Source: Clostridia bacterium (lineage in GTDB: Bacteria > Bacillota > Clostridia > Oscillospirales > CAG-382). Taken from it: 46,970 nt of DNA. The translations under genes and the position numbers were made by a program. The first letter of the stretch is position 1. Each line of letters begins with the position of its first letter. The stretch lies in NCBI GenBank assembly GCA_017447445.1, contig JAFSNK010000010.1:1-46970 (forward strand), in the 5' to 3' direction. The notes below the pieces were generated by a model. The model was not told the origin of the DNA, did not search any database, and saw only the letters and a program-made list of their open reading frames with translations. Below, piece after piece: positions 32,537-41,020 of the stretch.

Positions 32537-34423
32537 TCAGCCGGGCACGTTTTTTTCGTTCTCGTACTGAAGCATATAAAGCTGATAGTATCTTCCCTTT
32601 TGCTCCAGGAGCTGTTTGTGGGTGCCCTGCTCGATTATCCTGCCGTGCGCGATATAGATTATGTTGTCGGCGTGCCGGATGGTGGAAAGCCGGTGCGCGA
32701 CGATAAGCAGCGTGCCGATCTTCATAAGCTTTTCCAGCGAATCCTGGATGAGCACCTCGGTCTCGGTGTCGATGTTCGCGGTGGCTTCGTCGAGTATCAT
32801 TATTTCCGGCTTGTGGATTATCGCGCGGGCGAAGGAGATCAACTGCCGCTGTCCGGCGGAGAAGTTGTTTCCGCGTTCGCGCACCTCTTCATCCAGCCCG
32901 TTCGGGAGCTTTTCGATTATCTTGTCCGCGTTGACGTAGCGGCAGGCGGCGTTTATCTCCTCCTCGCTCACGCCTTCCTTGCGAAGCAGGATGTTCGACC
33001 TTACGGTGCCGGAGAACAGGAACACGTCCTGAAGCATCTGCCCGAAATGGCTCCGCAGCGAGGATATTTTGATATCGCGGATGTTTATGCCGTCGACCAA
33101 TATTTCGCCCTTCTGAATATCGTAATTCCGGCAGAGGAGCGAAAGTACAGTCGTTTTGCCGGACCCGGTGGAGCCGACGAACGCTACCGTCTCGCCCGCT
33201 TTCACCTTGAACGAAACGCCGCGGAGCACCCATTCCTCGCCGACGTAGGCGAACCACACGTCGCGGAACTCTATATCTCCCTTCAGCTCGGAGACTTCAC
33301 GCGCGTTTGGGGAATCGACTATCTTCGGTTCTATGTCGAACACGGTGAATATCTTTTCCGCCGAGGCGAACGCCGACTGGAGCCAGTTGAACTGCTCCGC
33401 CAGACTCTGGATGGGGTTGAAGAACTTGGAGATATACATATAGAACGTAACAATGGTGCCGGAGGTTACCGTCTGCCCCATAAACGAAACGCCTTTTATA
33501 TATCCCCTGCCGCCCAGATAAAGCAGGCAGAGCACCGAGGACATATAGAGCATATAGACCATCGGGCGGAATATGCCGAAAACGAATATCTGCGCGCGCT
33601 TCGCCCTGCCGAGTTCGGCGTTCTTCGCGTCGAATTCCTCTTTCTTGCGCTTTTCGCGGTTGAAGATCTGAATTATCTTCATCCCGGAAAGGTTTTCGGA
33701 AAGGAAGGTGTTTATATCCGTCGTGCCGTCCTTCACCCTGCGGTAGGCGCGGCGCGAGAATTTGCGGAATATAACGGTGAACAGCACGATGAACGGCGAG
33801 AAGCAGAGTATCATAAGCGTGAACATATAGTTCAGCAGCAGCATCGCCGCAAGCACGCCGACGATTATGAACACGTTTTTAACGAGGTTCACGATTATGT
33901 TGGTGAACATCATCGAAATGGCGTTGGTGTCGTTGGTGACGCGGGTGACGAGCTTGCCGACGGGCATTGCGTGGAGCTGTTCGTGCGATAAGCTTTCGAT
34001 ATGCGCGAACAGGTCCTGCCTTATGGCGGAAAGTATCTTCTGCCCGGTCTTTTGCAGCACTATCGCCTGGACGTAGGTGCAGGCGAGCGAAACGAGCAGT
34101 ATCCCGGCGTATATCCCGACGAACACGAAGAGGTCGGAAAGCGGAAAATCGTTCTTTATCATCTCCTCGACGTTGCCGACGATAAGCGGCGCGATAATGT
34201 CGTAGGCGATGGAAAACAGCATGAGCAGCAGGACCAGCAAAAAGCTTTTCGCGTGGGGGCGCGCATAGCGCAGCAGGCGGCGGACGATCTCGGAATCCTT
34301 CATATTCCTGTCGAACCCTATCGCTTCCTTGCGGTTCTTAATGGAGAAGAACGCCGCGGTGAACACCGCCGCTAGCGTACCGACGATCGCTCCGACGACT
34401 ATAAGGGGAAAGAATTCACGCAT
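32537..34423 (-). CDS. heterodimeric ABC exporter, canonical-site subunit
   Basis: A 628-aa half-transporter: an extra N-terminal helix (residues ~5-27), six-helix transmembrane domain, then an ATPase domain with Walker A GSTGSGKTT, signature NNFSAGQRQLIS, Walker B IMILDEATANIDT (catalytic Glu present) and H-loop IVAHRLST. With the upstream half-transporter it forms a multidrug or lipid exporter of the LmrCD/TM287-288 kind. This subunit carries the intact catalytic Glu. Three bases separate it from the partner, so they are cotranscribed from the promoter at 36285. Substrate unknown. Confidence 0.93.
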   Translation of the reverse strand: MREFFPLIVVGAIVGTLAAVFTAAFFSIKNRKEAIGFDRNMKDSEIVRRLLRYARPHAKSFLLVLLLMLFSIAYDIIAPLIVGNVEEMIKNDFPLSDLFVFVGIYAGILLVSLACTYVQAIVLQKTGQKILSAIRQDLFAHIESLSHEQLHAMPVGKLVTRVTNDTNAISMMFTNIIVNLVKNVFIIVGVLAAMLLLNYMFTLMILCFSPFIVLFTVIFRKFSRRAYRRVKDGTTDINTFLSENLSGMKIIQIFNREKRKKEEFDAKNAELGRAKRAQIFVFGIFRPMVYMLYMSSVLCLLYLGGRGYIKGVSFMGQTVTSGTIVTFYMYISKFFNPIQSLAEQFNWLQSAFASAEKIFTVFDIEPKIVDSPNAREVSELKGDIEFRDVWFAYVGEEWVLRGVSFKVKAGETVAFVGSTGSGKTTVLSLLCRNYDIQKGEILVDGINIRDIKISSLRSHFGQMLQDVFLFSGTVRSNILLRKEGVSEEEINAACRYVNADKIIEKLPNGLDEEVRERGNNFSAGQRQLISFARAIIHKPEIMILDEATANIDTETEVLIQDSLEKLMKIGTLLIVAHRLSTIRHADNIIYIAHGRIIEQGTHKQLLEQKGRYYQLYMLQYENEKNVPG

Positions 34424-34426
34424 CGG

Positions 34427-36211
34427 TCAGTCCCCTCCTTTCCCGGAGTCGAGCTCGTCGAGCTTCTGCAGATCGACCATATGGCGGTATTCGGGGCATT
34501 CGTCATACAGCCGCGCCGGAGCGCCTACCGCGACGACACGCCCGCCGTCGAGGAATATTAGCTTATCCATACGCTCTATGGTGGAAACGCGGTGGGCGAT
34601 GAGCACGGTCGTCTTCCCCGCGCGGATGCTTTTGAGGTTTTCGAGTATATGCTTTTCGGTCTCCACGTCGACAGCCGAGACCGAATCGTCCAGAATGAGT
34701 ATAGGCGCGTCTTTCATTATCGCCCGGGCGATTGAAATGCGCTGCTTCTGCCCGCCGGAGACGGTGACTCCCCTTTCGCCCAGAACGGTGCCGTAGCCGT
34801 CCGGGAACTCGCGTATGTTGCCGTCCACGTCCGAAAGCGCGGCGGCGCGGGCCACCAACTCCGGATCGCCGGAATCGGAGGCGAAGGCGATGTTGCTTTC
34901 GATTGTATCGCTGAACAGAAAGTTATCCTGCGGGACGTAGGCGGCGCCGCGGCGCACCGATCCTATGGGGATGGAGTTAACGTCGTGTCCGTCGATGAAC
35001 AGAGTGCCGTCCGGCACGTTGTAGGTGCGGAGTATAAGGTCTACGAGCGTGGTCTTCCCCGCGCCCGTCCTGCCGACTATGCCGACGTTCTCGCCGGGCT
35101 TTATTTCGAAGCTCACGTCCGAAAGCACGTCGCGTTCGGTGCCGGGATAGCGGAAGGTGAGATGCCGGAACTCTATCCCGCCTTTTATGGCTCCGGGATC
35201 CTCTACGCCCTCTTTATCCGTTACGTCGGGCTTCGAATCCAGAAGCTCGCTTATGCGGTCGTAAGAAGCCCGCCCGCGCGAGCGCATATCTATAAGCTGA
35301 GCGACAGCCATAACGGGCCATACCGTGGCGGTGAAATAGCTTATGAATTCTATAAGCTGTCCGGCGTCGAAGACCTTCGACCACACCAGATATCCGCCGT
35401 AGCCGAGTATTATGCAGACGACCGATTCGACGAACAGCGTGACGGAGATATTGAGCGCGACGGAGAGCCGGGTGAATTCGACGTTCGCCTTTTCGTTGTC
35501 CCTGTTGAGCTTGCGGAAGGCGGAAAGCTCCTTCGCTTCCTTTACGAACGCTTTTATAACGGCTATCCCGGCAAAGCTTTCCTGCGAGAAATCCGAAAGC
35601 GCGGAGAACGCCTCCTGCCGCTTCTGCCATTTTTGCGCCATATATTTGCCGAGTATTATGCCGGCGCAGAGCAGCAGAAGCATAGGCGCCATCGAAAGCA
35701 GGGTCAGCGGCACGCTCATACCCGCCATTTTGAACAGCGCCATACCGCCCAGGAACAGCGCGTCGGCGAACATGAGCACGCCGGAGCCGAAGCAGTCGTG
35801 CACCGTTTCGAGATCGTTCGTGAACAGCGACATCATCCCGCCGACCTTGTTGTGCTGATAGTATTCCTGCGAAAGGTCCTTGCAGACGTCGAACATACGG
35901 GAGCGCAGGTCGGTTTCCACCTTTATCCCGGTGCCGAAGAAGCAGATGCGCCACAAAAAGCGGCAGAGCACCATCGCAAGGATAATGAATATCATCGGCA
36001 GGCAGATATTCTCCAGCAGAAAATCCATATCGAACGGCACCTTCGCGCCGTTATACTCCACCTCGCCGTAGTTTACGCCGTTAACGACAAGGCGGTACAT
36101 CGCCGGCACCTTGAGCTGCAGCCAGTCGACGACGATAAGCGCCGTTACGCCGAGCAGGAGCCACGGAAGATATTTGATGTAATAGCGGTTTACGTTCTTT
36201 CCGAAAAGCAT
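34427..36211 (-). CDS. heterodimeric ABC exporter, degenerate-site subunit
   Basis: A 594-aa half-transporter with a six-helix membrane domain and ATPase: Walker A GRTGAGKTT, signature VTVSGGQKQRIS, Walker B ILILDDSVSAVD, H-loop LIAHRVST. The residue after the Walker B Asp is Asp rather than Glu, so one of the two ATP sites is predicted not to hydrolyse efficiently, as in heterodimeric exporters such as TM287/288. The start is ATG 36211. First gene of the pair. Whether it exports drugs, lipids or peptides is not shown; there is no peptidase domain. Confidence 0.93.
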   Translation of the reverse strand: MLFGKNVNRYYIKYLPWLLLGVTALIVVDWLQLKVPAMYRLVVNGVNYGEVEYNGAKVPFDMDFLLENICLPMIFIILAMVLCRFLWRICFFGTGIKVETDLRSRMFDVCKDLSQEYYQHNKVGGMMSLFTNDLETVHDCFGSGVLMFADALFLGGMALFKMAGMSVPLTLLSMAPMLLLLCAGIILGKYMAQKWQKRQEAFSALSDFSQESFAGIAVIKAFVKEAKELSAFRKLNRDNEKANVEFTRLSVALNISVTLFVESVVCIILGYGGYLVWSKVFDAGQLIEFISYFTATVWPVMAVAQLIDMRSRGRASYDRISELLDSKPDVTDKEGVEDPGAIKGGIEFRHLTFRYPGTERDVLSDVSFEIKPGENVGIVGRTGAGKTTLVDLILRTYNVPDGTLFIDGHDVNSIPIGSVRRGAAYVPQDNFLFSDTIESNIAFASDSGDPELVARAAALSDVDGNIREFPDGYGTVLGERGVTVSGGQKQRISIARAIMKDAPILILDDSVSAVDVETEKHILENLKSIRAGKTTVLIAHRVSTIERMDKLIFLDGGRVVAVGAPARLYDECPEYRHMVDLQKLDELDSGKGGD

Positions 36212-36284
36212 ATGTCCCCCGGCTGTGATAAAGCGAAAAAGTTAAAAAACGATACCTTTATCGAAATAAAAAACGTTTTGTTGT

Positions 36285-36313
36285 ATTTTACAGCATAAAC
36301 GCCCGTTTGTCAA
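36285..36313 (-). promoter_or_regulatory. promoter of the ABC exporter
   Basis: Minus strand TTGACA (36308-36313), 17-bp spacer, TAAAAT (36285-36290): one mismatch from consensus; the leader to the ATG is about 70 nt. Confidence 0.8.
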
Positions 36314-36446
36314 CAAAAAAAACGCTTCCGCGCGGGCGTTATTCCGCGGCGCGGGATACAAACTGCCGGTCCCGCCGGCAGCGAAGGACCCGGCGGCTTA
36401 CCGGGCGGAAAAAACAAAAAGACAGATTTTTCGCAAAACCTGTCTT
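36311..36446. terminator. hairpin cluster and terminator of the glycosylase gene
   Basis: AAGACAG (36419-36425) and CTGTCTT (36440-36446), with the minus-strand TTTTTGTTTTTTCC tail, form a terminator for the glycosylase gene, overlapping its stop. Two more GC-rich stems lie to the left (TGCCGG/CCGGCA and CCCGG/CCGGG near 36364-36405) without clear T tails on the right strand. Nothing else is in this gap. Confidence 0.65.
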
Positions 36447-36933
36447 ACAGCTTGATTTTTTGCCATTCCGCGCAGAGCTTTTCTAGCCCGAAGGCGGCGT
36501 TCGCCGGGCTTGTCGAGGGCAGGCAGACCGCTTCCCGCCCGGTCGCGGGAAGGATGTATCTGCAGTAGAGAGAATATGCCTTTTTGCCGTTTACGAATAT
36601 TTTTTCGATATCAGCATCGCGCAGTATGGGAGCTATATCGTTTGCAGTAACGTCAGTGATTTTTGAATCTGCGGAGCCGGTTATTACGCAGGAACGCACC
36701 ACGTCCCACAGCGCGATCCCGTGAGCGGCGAGGAACTCTTTTTTCTCCCCCACCGTAACGGGCGTTTCCGCGCCGAACACCAGAGCGAGCGTTTTCCAGA
36801 ACCGGTTTTGCTTATGTCCGTAGAAAAAGCCCTGCTCGCGCGATTTAACGGAAGGAAAACTCCCCAGTATCAGGATGCGCGAATCCGGGCGGTAAAACGG
36901 CGGGATCGGGTGGGTTATGAACTCAGTCGTCAT
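36445..36933 (-). CDS. DNA-deoxyinosine/uracil glycosylase-like protein
   Basis: A 162-aa protein of the uracil-DNA glycosylase superfamily. RILILGSFPSVKSREQ is the first active-site motif (GSFPS, family pattern GxxPG/S), FYGHKQNRFWKTL follows, IALWDVVRSC is the usual second motif, and the late LPSTSPANAAF resembles the DNA-intercalating HPSP loop. These match the DNA-deoxyinosine glycosylase subfamily. The start is ATG 36933, 11 bp inside the end of the HTH gene; the longer frame from 36981 lies in the HTH gene and has no SD. It would remove deaminated bases. Coupling to a regulator suggests damage-responsive or stress control, but this is inference. Confidence 0.85.
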   Translation of the reverse strand: MTTEFITHPIPPFYRPDSRILILGSFPSVKSREQGFFYGHKQNRFWKTLALVFGAETPVTVGEKKEFLAAHGIALWDVVRSCVITGSADSKITDVTANDIAPILRDADIEKIFVNGKKAYSLYCRYILPATGREAVCLPSTSPANAAFGLEKLCAEWQKIKL

Positions 36934-37489
36934 CGATGTCCGGCGCCTCATAATACTGCTTTTCGAGAATGAACTCGGCAAACTCTATTACCTTTTTAAC
37001 GTTTGCGACGGTTAACGATTCGGCGATCGTTTCCAGCTTATGGCGAAGCATGACCCCTTCGTGAACGTCCTTTACTCCAACCGCTTTATCATAACAGAAC
37101 AGGTCGCCTATACTGGCTCCCAGCCCGTGCGCCAGCTTGGAAACCACCATACTGCCCGGGGTAACGCCGTCGCGCCAGATATCCACCGCGTCCGCGGAGA
37201 TACACACCTTTTCCGCAAGCTTATAAGGATCGGTCCCGCGCTTTTTGCATTCTTTGACAAGCCCGTTCCAGAACTCTCCCCTGCCGCTCAGATCGTCGCA
37301 GTCGTCGCACAGCAGATCGTCGACCGTAACGCCGAGCTTGTCCGCAAGCTTGTTAAGCGTTTCGAGGTTCGGAGTGGCGCCGGCGCGCCATTTGGCGATC
37401 GCATCCGGCGAAGCGTAAACCAGCTTTGCGATGGATTCTGGCTCCAGTTTTTTATTGCAGCAGACAGCGGTGAACTTTTCCCAAAACAT
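36923..37489 (-). CDS. tandem helix-turn-helix (XRE-like) regulator
   Basis: A 188-aa protein with two similar HTH units, residues ~10-60 (LEPESIAKLVYASPDAIAKW, then GATPNLETLNKLADKLGVTV) and ~80-130 (TDPYKLAEKVCISADAVDIW, then GVTPGSMVVSKLAHGLGASI), each followed by a DDLL/GDLF end like Xre proteins. Internal duplication of one domain would allow binding to two half-sites. C-terminal helix ~150-188 may dimerise. It overlaps the glycosylase gene by 11 bp, so both are co-expressed. No target is known. Confidence 0.8.
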   Translation of the reverse strand: MFWEKFTAVCCNKKLEPESIAKLVYASPDAIAKWRAGATPNLETLNKLADKLGVTVDDLLCDDCDDLSGRGEFWNGLVKECKKRGTDPYKLAEKVCISADAVDIWRDGVTPGSMVVSKLAHGLGASIGDLFCYDKAVGVKDVHEGVMLRHKLETIAESLTVANVKKVIEFAEFILEKQYYEAPDIDDD

Positions 37490-37770
37490 AACTGCACCGG
37501 GAACGCGCCTTTGTAATGCGCGCCCATACCTTTACATAAGTTTTGTGTCTGCCGCCAGTACGCCGGCGGCAATTTGCCGGAAGCATTACGGGCCCAGACG
37601 GACGGATCGAAGCGGCGCGTGGCGGGTTCCGCCGTATACGCCGTGCCGGCCTTATGATCCGGAGAAAGCACGCCTTCTGCCGGAACTTTTGATTTACGCT
37701 TTTATTCTACAATATTCTTTACCGAAAATCAATAGCAAAAGAATCAAACGATATTTTTTCGATTTGGGTA
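37490..37770. other. intergenic region upstream of the HTH gene
   Basis: No supported gene. A GC-rich inverted repeat, GCCGCC (37551-37556) / GGCGGC (37565-37570), lies about 60 bp before the HTH start and could be its operator or leader hairpin. The right part is AT-rich, leading to the tRNA-Leu promoter. Confidence 0.5.
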
Positions 37771-37799
37771 TTGACATACAGCCCGCTTTGTGTTATTAT
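37771..37799 (+). promoter_or_regulatory. promoter of tRNA-Leu
   Basis: TTGACA (37771-37776), 17-bp spacer, TATTAT (37794-37799), with the tRNA beginning 16 bp later. It likely drives the tRNA-Leu and tRNA-fMet as one unit. Confidence 0.8.
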
Positions 37800-37815
37800 A
37801 ATCAAGCGGGTTGAC

Positions 37816-37904
37816 GCCGGAATGGCGGAATTGGCAGACGCCCCGGACTTAAAATCCGGTGAGGTTAACCCCTCGTGCCGGTTCAAGCCCGGCTTCCGGC
37901 ACCA
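37816..37904 (+). tRNA. tRNA-Leu (anticodon TAA)
   Basis: Acceptor GCCGGAA pairs with TTCCGGC; the anticodon arm CGGA-TT-TAA-AA-TCCG is visible with loop CTTAAAA; a long variable arm (class II) and the T-arm GGTTCAAGCC follow; CCA is encoded. Type II length (89 with CCA) fits leucine, and the anticodon TAA decodes UUA. Confidence 0.95.
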
Positions 37905-37908
37905 CAAA

Positions 37909-38056
37909 TCAATATCGCGGGGTAGAGCAGTTGGCAGCTCGTCGGGGGAGCGAGCCGAGCGCCGCCGGGGGCGGATGAAGCGAGGCAAGCGAGTGGCAGC
38001 GGTCGAATAATTCGAGCGAGCCGCGCGAGCGATGAATCATTCGGGCACCGCAACAG
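37909..38056 (+). pseudogene. broken copy of the tRNA-fMet 5' half with 100-bp GC-rich insertion
   Basis: Bases 37909-37946 repeat 38083-38120 (leader, acceptor strand, D-arm and start of the anticodon stem of tRNA-fMet) with one mismatch. The copy then departs into a GC-rich stretch of small hairpins (GCTCG/CGAGC, CCGCC/GGCGG, CGAAT/ATTCG) and ends near CACCGCAACA, resembling the real 3' end CTCCGCAACCA. No anticodon or T-arm is present, so it cannot be a working tRNA. Confidence 0.7.
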
Positions 38057-38089
38057 GAACTCAGTTACGTTAACATTTTAATTCAATAT

Positions 38090-38165
<76 letters not shown>

Positions 38166-38169
38166 TTTA

Positions 38170-38212
38170 GAGAGTTCATAACGGATTTGAGTTATGGACT
38201 CTCGTTTTTTGT
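38170..38212 (+). terminator. terminator after tRNA-fMet
   Basis: GAGAGTTCATAAC pairs with GTTATGGACTCTC (a 13-bp stem with one mispair; loop GGATTTGA), followed by GTTTTTTG. Confidence 0.85.
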
Positions 38213-38213
38213 C

Positions 38214-38242
38214 TTGAAATATTCATAATCCTGTGCTATAAT
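38214..38242 (+). promoter_or_regulatory. promoter of the GNAT gene
   Basis: TTGAAA (38214-38219), 17-bp spacer, TATAAT (38237-38242), placing transcription near 38249 and leaving an untranslated leader of about 155 nt. Confidence 0.75.
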
Positions 38243-38248
38243 CATTTT

Positions 38249-38400
38249 ACAAATCAATACCGGTCATCGGAGGACAGTACGCCGTAGCGTAGGGGATCGT
38301 AAAGCGAAAGCTTTGCAGGCCGCCTGTTGGATAAGATGTCGAGTGAGCTCGGAACGATTGGCTTTTTGCCTTTTGTTGCCGGGCATATTTTTTAGGAGGC
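38249..38400 (+). ncRNA. candidate structured leader RNA upstream of the GNAT gene
   Basis: About 150 nt between promoter and SD contain several short hairpins: TACGC-CGTA-GCGTA, AAAGC-GAAA-GCTTT, CAGG-CCGC-CTG, CGAG-TGAG-CTCG, and a longer pairing ATCGT/ACGAT enclosing them. I do not recognise any known riboswitch family. A long, folded leader for a monocistronic acetyltransferase suggests control by a ligand or by translation. Confidence 0.4.
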
Positions 38401-38404
38401 ATTT

Positions 38405-38962
38405 ATGACCGCATCAAAAATCACCCTAACACCCCTTACCGAGGACGACCGCGAGCAGTTCATCCTCGACAATCAGTACGCTTTCAAATTTGGAGCCGTC
38501 GAAGAATTCGGTATGCGAGACGACCACCTTGACGGTGAAGGCGAGATCATTTCCCGCAAGACCATCGAACACTGCATCGACCACGGCGTCGCCTACCGCA
38601 TCCGCGAGAACGGAAAAATCGTCGGCGGATTGATCCTGAAGATCGACGAGCAGACGCAGCATAACGAGCTTGAGATCCTGTTCGTTTCTCCCGACGTTCA
38701 CAGCAAGGGCGTCGGAACCGCCGCATGGCGGGAAGTCGAGCGCCTTTATCCCGATACCGTCGTTTGGGAGACCTGCACGCCTTATTTCGAGAAGCGGAAT
38801 ATTCATTTCTACATCAACAAACTCGGATTTCACGCCGTCGAATTCTTCTGTGAACACCACCGCGATCCGCATGAAGACGAGCGTTACGGCCCTCAGGATG
38901 ACGTACCCGATGACAATGAAGGTCCCGATGAGATGTTTCGATTTGTAAAATATATGAAGTAA
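38405..38962 (+). CDS. GNAT-family N-acetyltransferase
   Basis: A 185-aa acetyl-CoA-dependent transferase. NELEILFVSPDVHSKGVGTA is the central motif A of GNAT enzymes: the strand, then the Q/R-x-x-G-x-G/A pyrophosphate loop (here HSKGVGTAAW). CTPYFEKRNIHFYINKLGFH is the C-terminal motif B. C-terminal tail is acidic. SD AGGAGG, ATG at 38405. Acceptor unknown; many such proteins in this position modify antibiotics, small amines or ribosomal proteins. It lies immediately left of the mobilizable element and may be cargo or host. Confidence 0.85.
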   Translation: MTASKITLTPLTEDDREQFILDNQYAFKFGAVEEFGMRDDHLDGEGEIISRKTIEHCIDHGVAYRIRENGKIVGGLILKIDEQTQHNELEILFVSPDVHSKGVGTAAWREVERLYPDTVVWETCTPYFEKRNIHFYINKLGFHAVEFFCEHHRDPHEDERYGPQDDVPDDNEGPDEMFRFVKYMK

Positions 38963-38975
38963 GTCCCTATGTATC

Positions 38976-39001
38976 GGAGCAGGTTCGCCTGCTCCTTTTT
39001 G
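38976..39001 (+). terminator. terminator after the GNAT gene
   Basis: GGAGCAGG and CCTGCTCC form an 8-bp stem with TTCG tetraloop and TTTTTG tail. It ends directly beside the serine recombinase stop at 39003. Confidence 0.9.
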
Positions 39002-39002
39002 T

Positions 39003-40742
39003 TTATCCTCCTTCCTCGGTTTCTTCTCCGTCGTCGCCGTAGTGTACCTTGATTGGCGCGCAGGAGATATACTCCACCGAAACGCCCTGACGGGTGTCCT
39101 CCGAAAAGCGGGTCTGCTCGTCCGGGATCTCGAGATACCCCACGAAGCGGTAGTAGATCACGACGCGCTGGGTGCGGTTTTTGCCCACGCCCTCGGTCTC
39201 GTAAACCTCGATCCGGTCGATCAGTTCGGTCAGAAGATTCTTTGTCAGCATCTTCATTTCCATAAAGCGGCGGATCGCGGTAACGAACTTGTCCCGCTCA
39301 TAGTGGCGGTCGTCGAGGTCTTTGAGCTTCTCCTGCAAATGGATGATACGGTCTTTGACGCTCGCCCGCTCCTCGTTGAACCCGCGGGACAGCACCATAT
39401 AATCCTCGTCGCCGACCTTGCCGCTCACGTTGTCCTCGTACAACTTCTTCATGAGCTTCGGGATCAGCTCGAGACGCTTGGTCGCCTTCGCCAGTTCGCC
39501 GGTCGTCTGCTTATGCGCCGTCTGATAGTCCTTATCGCTCTTGCGCGCAAGGATCTCGGCAAAACGCTCCTCGTCGTTTTTCAGATATTCCGCAAGTCTG
39601 CGCAGTTCCATCGTCACGATGGTGTAGAGCGCGTCGGCGCGGATATAGTGCCGGGTCTTGCAGGTGCCGCGATAGTCCTTTTCATAGTTTGAACAGGAGA
39701 AAAAGTGGATATCCTTATTGGTGGTGCTTGTGTGATACCACAGCTTTTTCCCGCAGTCCGCGCAGTAGACGAGATCGCAGAAGATGCTCTTCGGTCCGTT
39801 TTCCTCTTTCGGCGGGCGGCGCTTGGTCTTTCCGATCAGCTTCTGCACCTTTTCAAAGGTGGCGCGGTCGATGACCGGTTCGTGCACGTCGCGGAATACG
39901 AGCTGATCTTCCTTAGGCGTTTCAAGACGCTTCTTATTCTTGAAGGACTTGGAGTAGGTCTTGAAATTGATGACGTCTCCGCAGTATTCCTGTCTGGAGA
40001 GAATGCCGGCGATCGTCGAGCATTTCCATTTGCAGGGGTTTGGCTGAGTCTTCTTGCCGCCTCTGCCCACGCCCTTTTCGTTCCAGTAGGCGGTGCAGTT
40101 CAGGTGCCCCTCCTCCTGCATGATGCGGGCGATGGTGTCGATGCCGTTGCCTTCGAGATAGAGCCGGTAGATCTCCCGCACCACGGGCGCCGCCTCCGGG
40201 TCGATGATCCAGCGTTTCTTGTTCTCCGGATCTTTCATATACCCGTAGGGCGGCTGCCCGAGCGGAACACCCGATTTGCCGCGCGTTTTGTGCGCCGAGC
40301 GGCATTTCCGGCTGATATCCTTCGCGTAAAGCTCGTTGAAGACGTTGCGGATCGGCACGAAGTCGTCTTCCTCGTTGATACTGTCCACGTTGTCGTTGAC
40401 GGCGATGAAGCGGACGTTGTGTTCGGGGAAAAACTGCTCGGTGTAATAGCCGACCTGCAGATACTCACGCCCGAGTCGGGACATATCCTTGACGATTAAG
40501 GTCGAGATAAATCCGTCCTCGATATCCTGCATCAGCCGCTGAACGTCGGGGCGGTTGAAGTTCGTGCCCGTGTATCCATCGTCCACGTAAATGCGGATAT
40601 TCTCAAAACCGTGATCTTTGGCGTAAGCGGTGAGAAGTTTCTTCTGGTTTTCGATGGAGTTGCTCTCCTTATCCGTCCCGTCGTCACGGGACAGTCGGCA
40701 ATAGAGAGCGGTGATGCCGACGGGGTTGTTTTTGGGCTGCAT
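39003..40742 (-). CDS. large serine recombinase (integrase)
   Basis: A 579-aa site-specific recombinase that inserts and excises the element. N-terminal catalytic domain: YCRLSRDDG holds the nucleophilic Ser of the usual YxRxS motif, followed by IRIYVDDGYTGTNFNRP and IVKDMSRLGREYLQ (arginines). The recombinase domain is around residues 170-290 (GQPPYGYMKDP...). A zinc ribbon lies near CADCGKKLWYHTSTT...C...C, and a coiled coil and C-terminal domain follow. This is the TndX/Tn5397 type common in Clostridia. Starts at 40742, overlapping the TnpW-like stop (TAATG). It is probably the last gene of the operon. Confidence 0.95.
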   Translation of the reverse strand: MQPKNNPVGITALYCRLSRDDGTDKESNSIENQKKLLTAYAKDHGFENIRIYVDDGYTGTNFNRPDVQRLMQDIEDGFISTLIVKDMSRLGREYLQVGYYTEQFFPEHNVRFIAVNDNVDSINEEDDFVPIRNVFNELYAKDISRKCRSAHKTRGKSGVPLGQPPYGYMKDPENKKRWIIDPEAAPVVREIYRLYLEGNGIDTIARIMQEEGHLNCTAYWNEKGVGRGGKKTQPNPCKWKCSTIAGILSRQEYCGDVINFKTYSKSFKNKKRLETPKEDQLVFRDVHEPVIDRATFEKVQKLIGKTKRRPPKEENGPKSIFCDLVYCADCGKKLWYHTSTTNKDIHFFSCSNYEKDYRGTCKTRHYIRADALYTIVTMELRRLAEYLKNDEERFAEILARKSDKDYQTAHKQTTGELAKATKRLELIPKLMKKLYEDNVSGKVGDEDYMVLSRGFNEERASVKDRIIHLQEKLKDLDDRHYERDKFVTAIRRFMEMKMLTKNLLTELIDRIEVYETEGVGKNRTQRVVIYYRFVGYLEIPDEQTRFSEDTRQGVSVEYISCAPIKVHYGDDGEETEEGG

Positions 40743-41020
40743 TAACGCTCCTTTCCGGCAGCCCTGTGCGCATTCTTCGGCTTAATATTACTCTCTTCAT
40801 CGGTGTCAGTCAATTCTGCGAATTCACTGCCTATAAAGTCTTCGATACGGTCTCCGAAAGTCTTGTCGGTGTCGTCGTTTTTCCGTTCGGCGTATCTGCC
40901 GTCCACGACGTAGGTGACGCCGCCGATCTTGTATTCGCGGTGACCGCCTGACGCGCCGAGCATTTCACGCACGGACGGGCGCTCCTCCTCGGGAGTGGGA
41001 TTCTGTTTCTTTTTTGCCAT
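40742..41020 (-). CDS. TnpW-like small transposon protein
   Basis: A 92-aa protein. The central stretch YKIGGVTYVVDGRY resembles the IGGTTYIV core of TnpW-family proteins carried by Firmicutes IMEs, with a charged C-terminus. It overlaps ParB (TGATG) and the recombinase (TAATG) genes, so it is made with them. Role unknown; possible recombination directionality or regulation. The family call rests on one short motif and the position. Confidence 0.6.
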   Translation of the reverse strand: MAKKKQNPTPEEERPSVREMLGASGGHREYKIGGVTYVVDGRYAERKNDDTDKTFGDRIEDFIGSEFAELTDTDEESNIKPKNAHRAAGKER

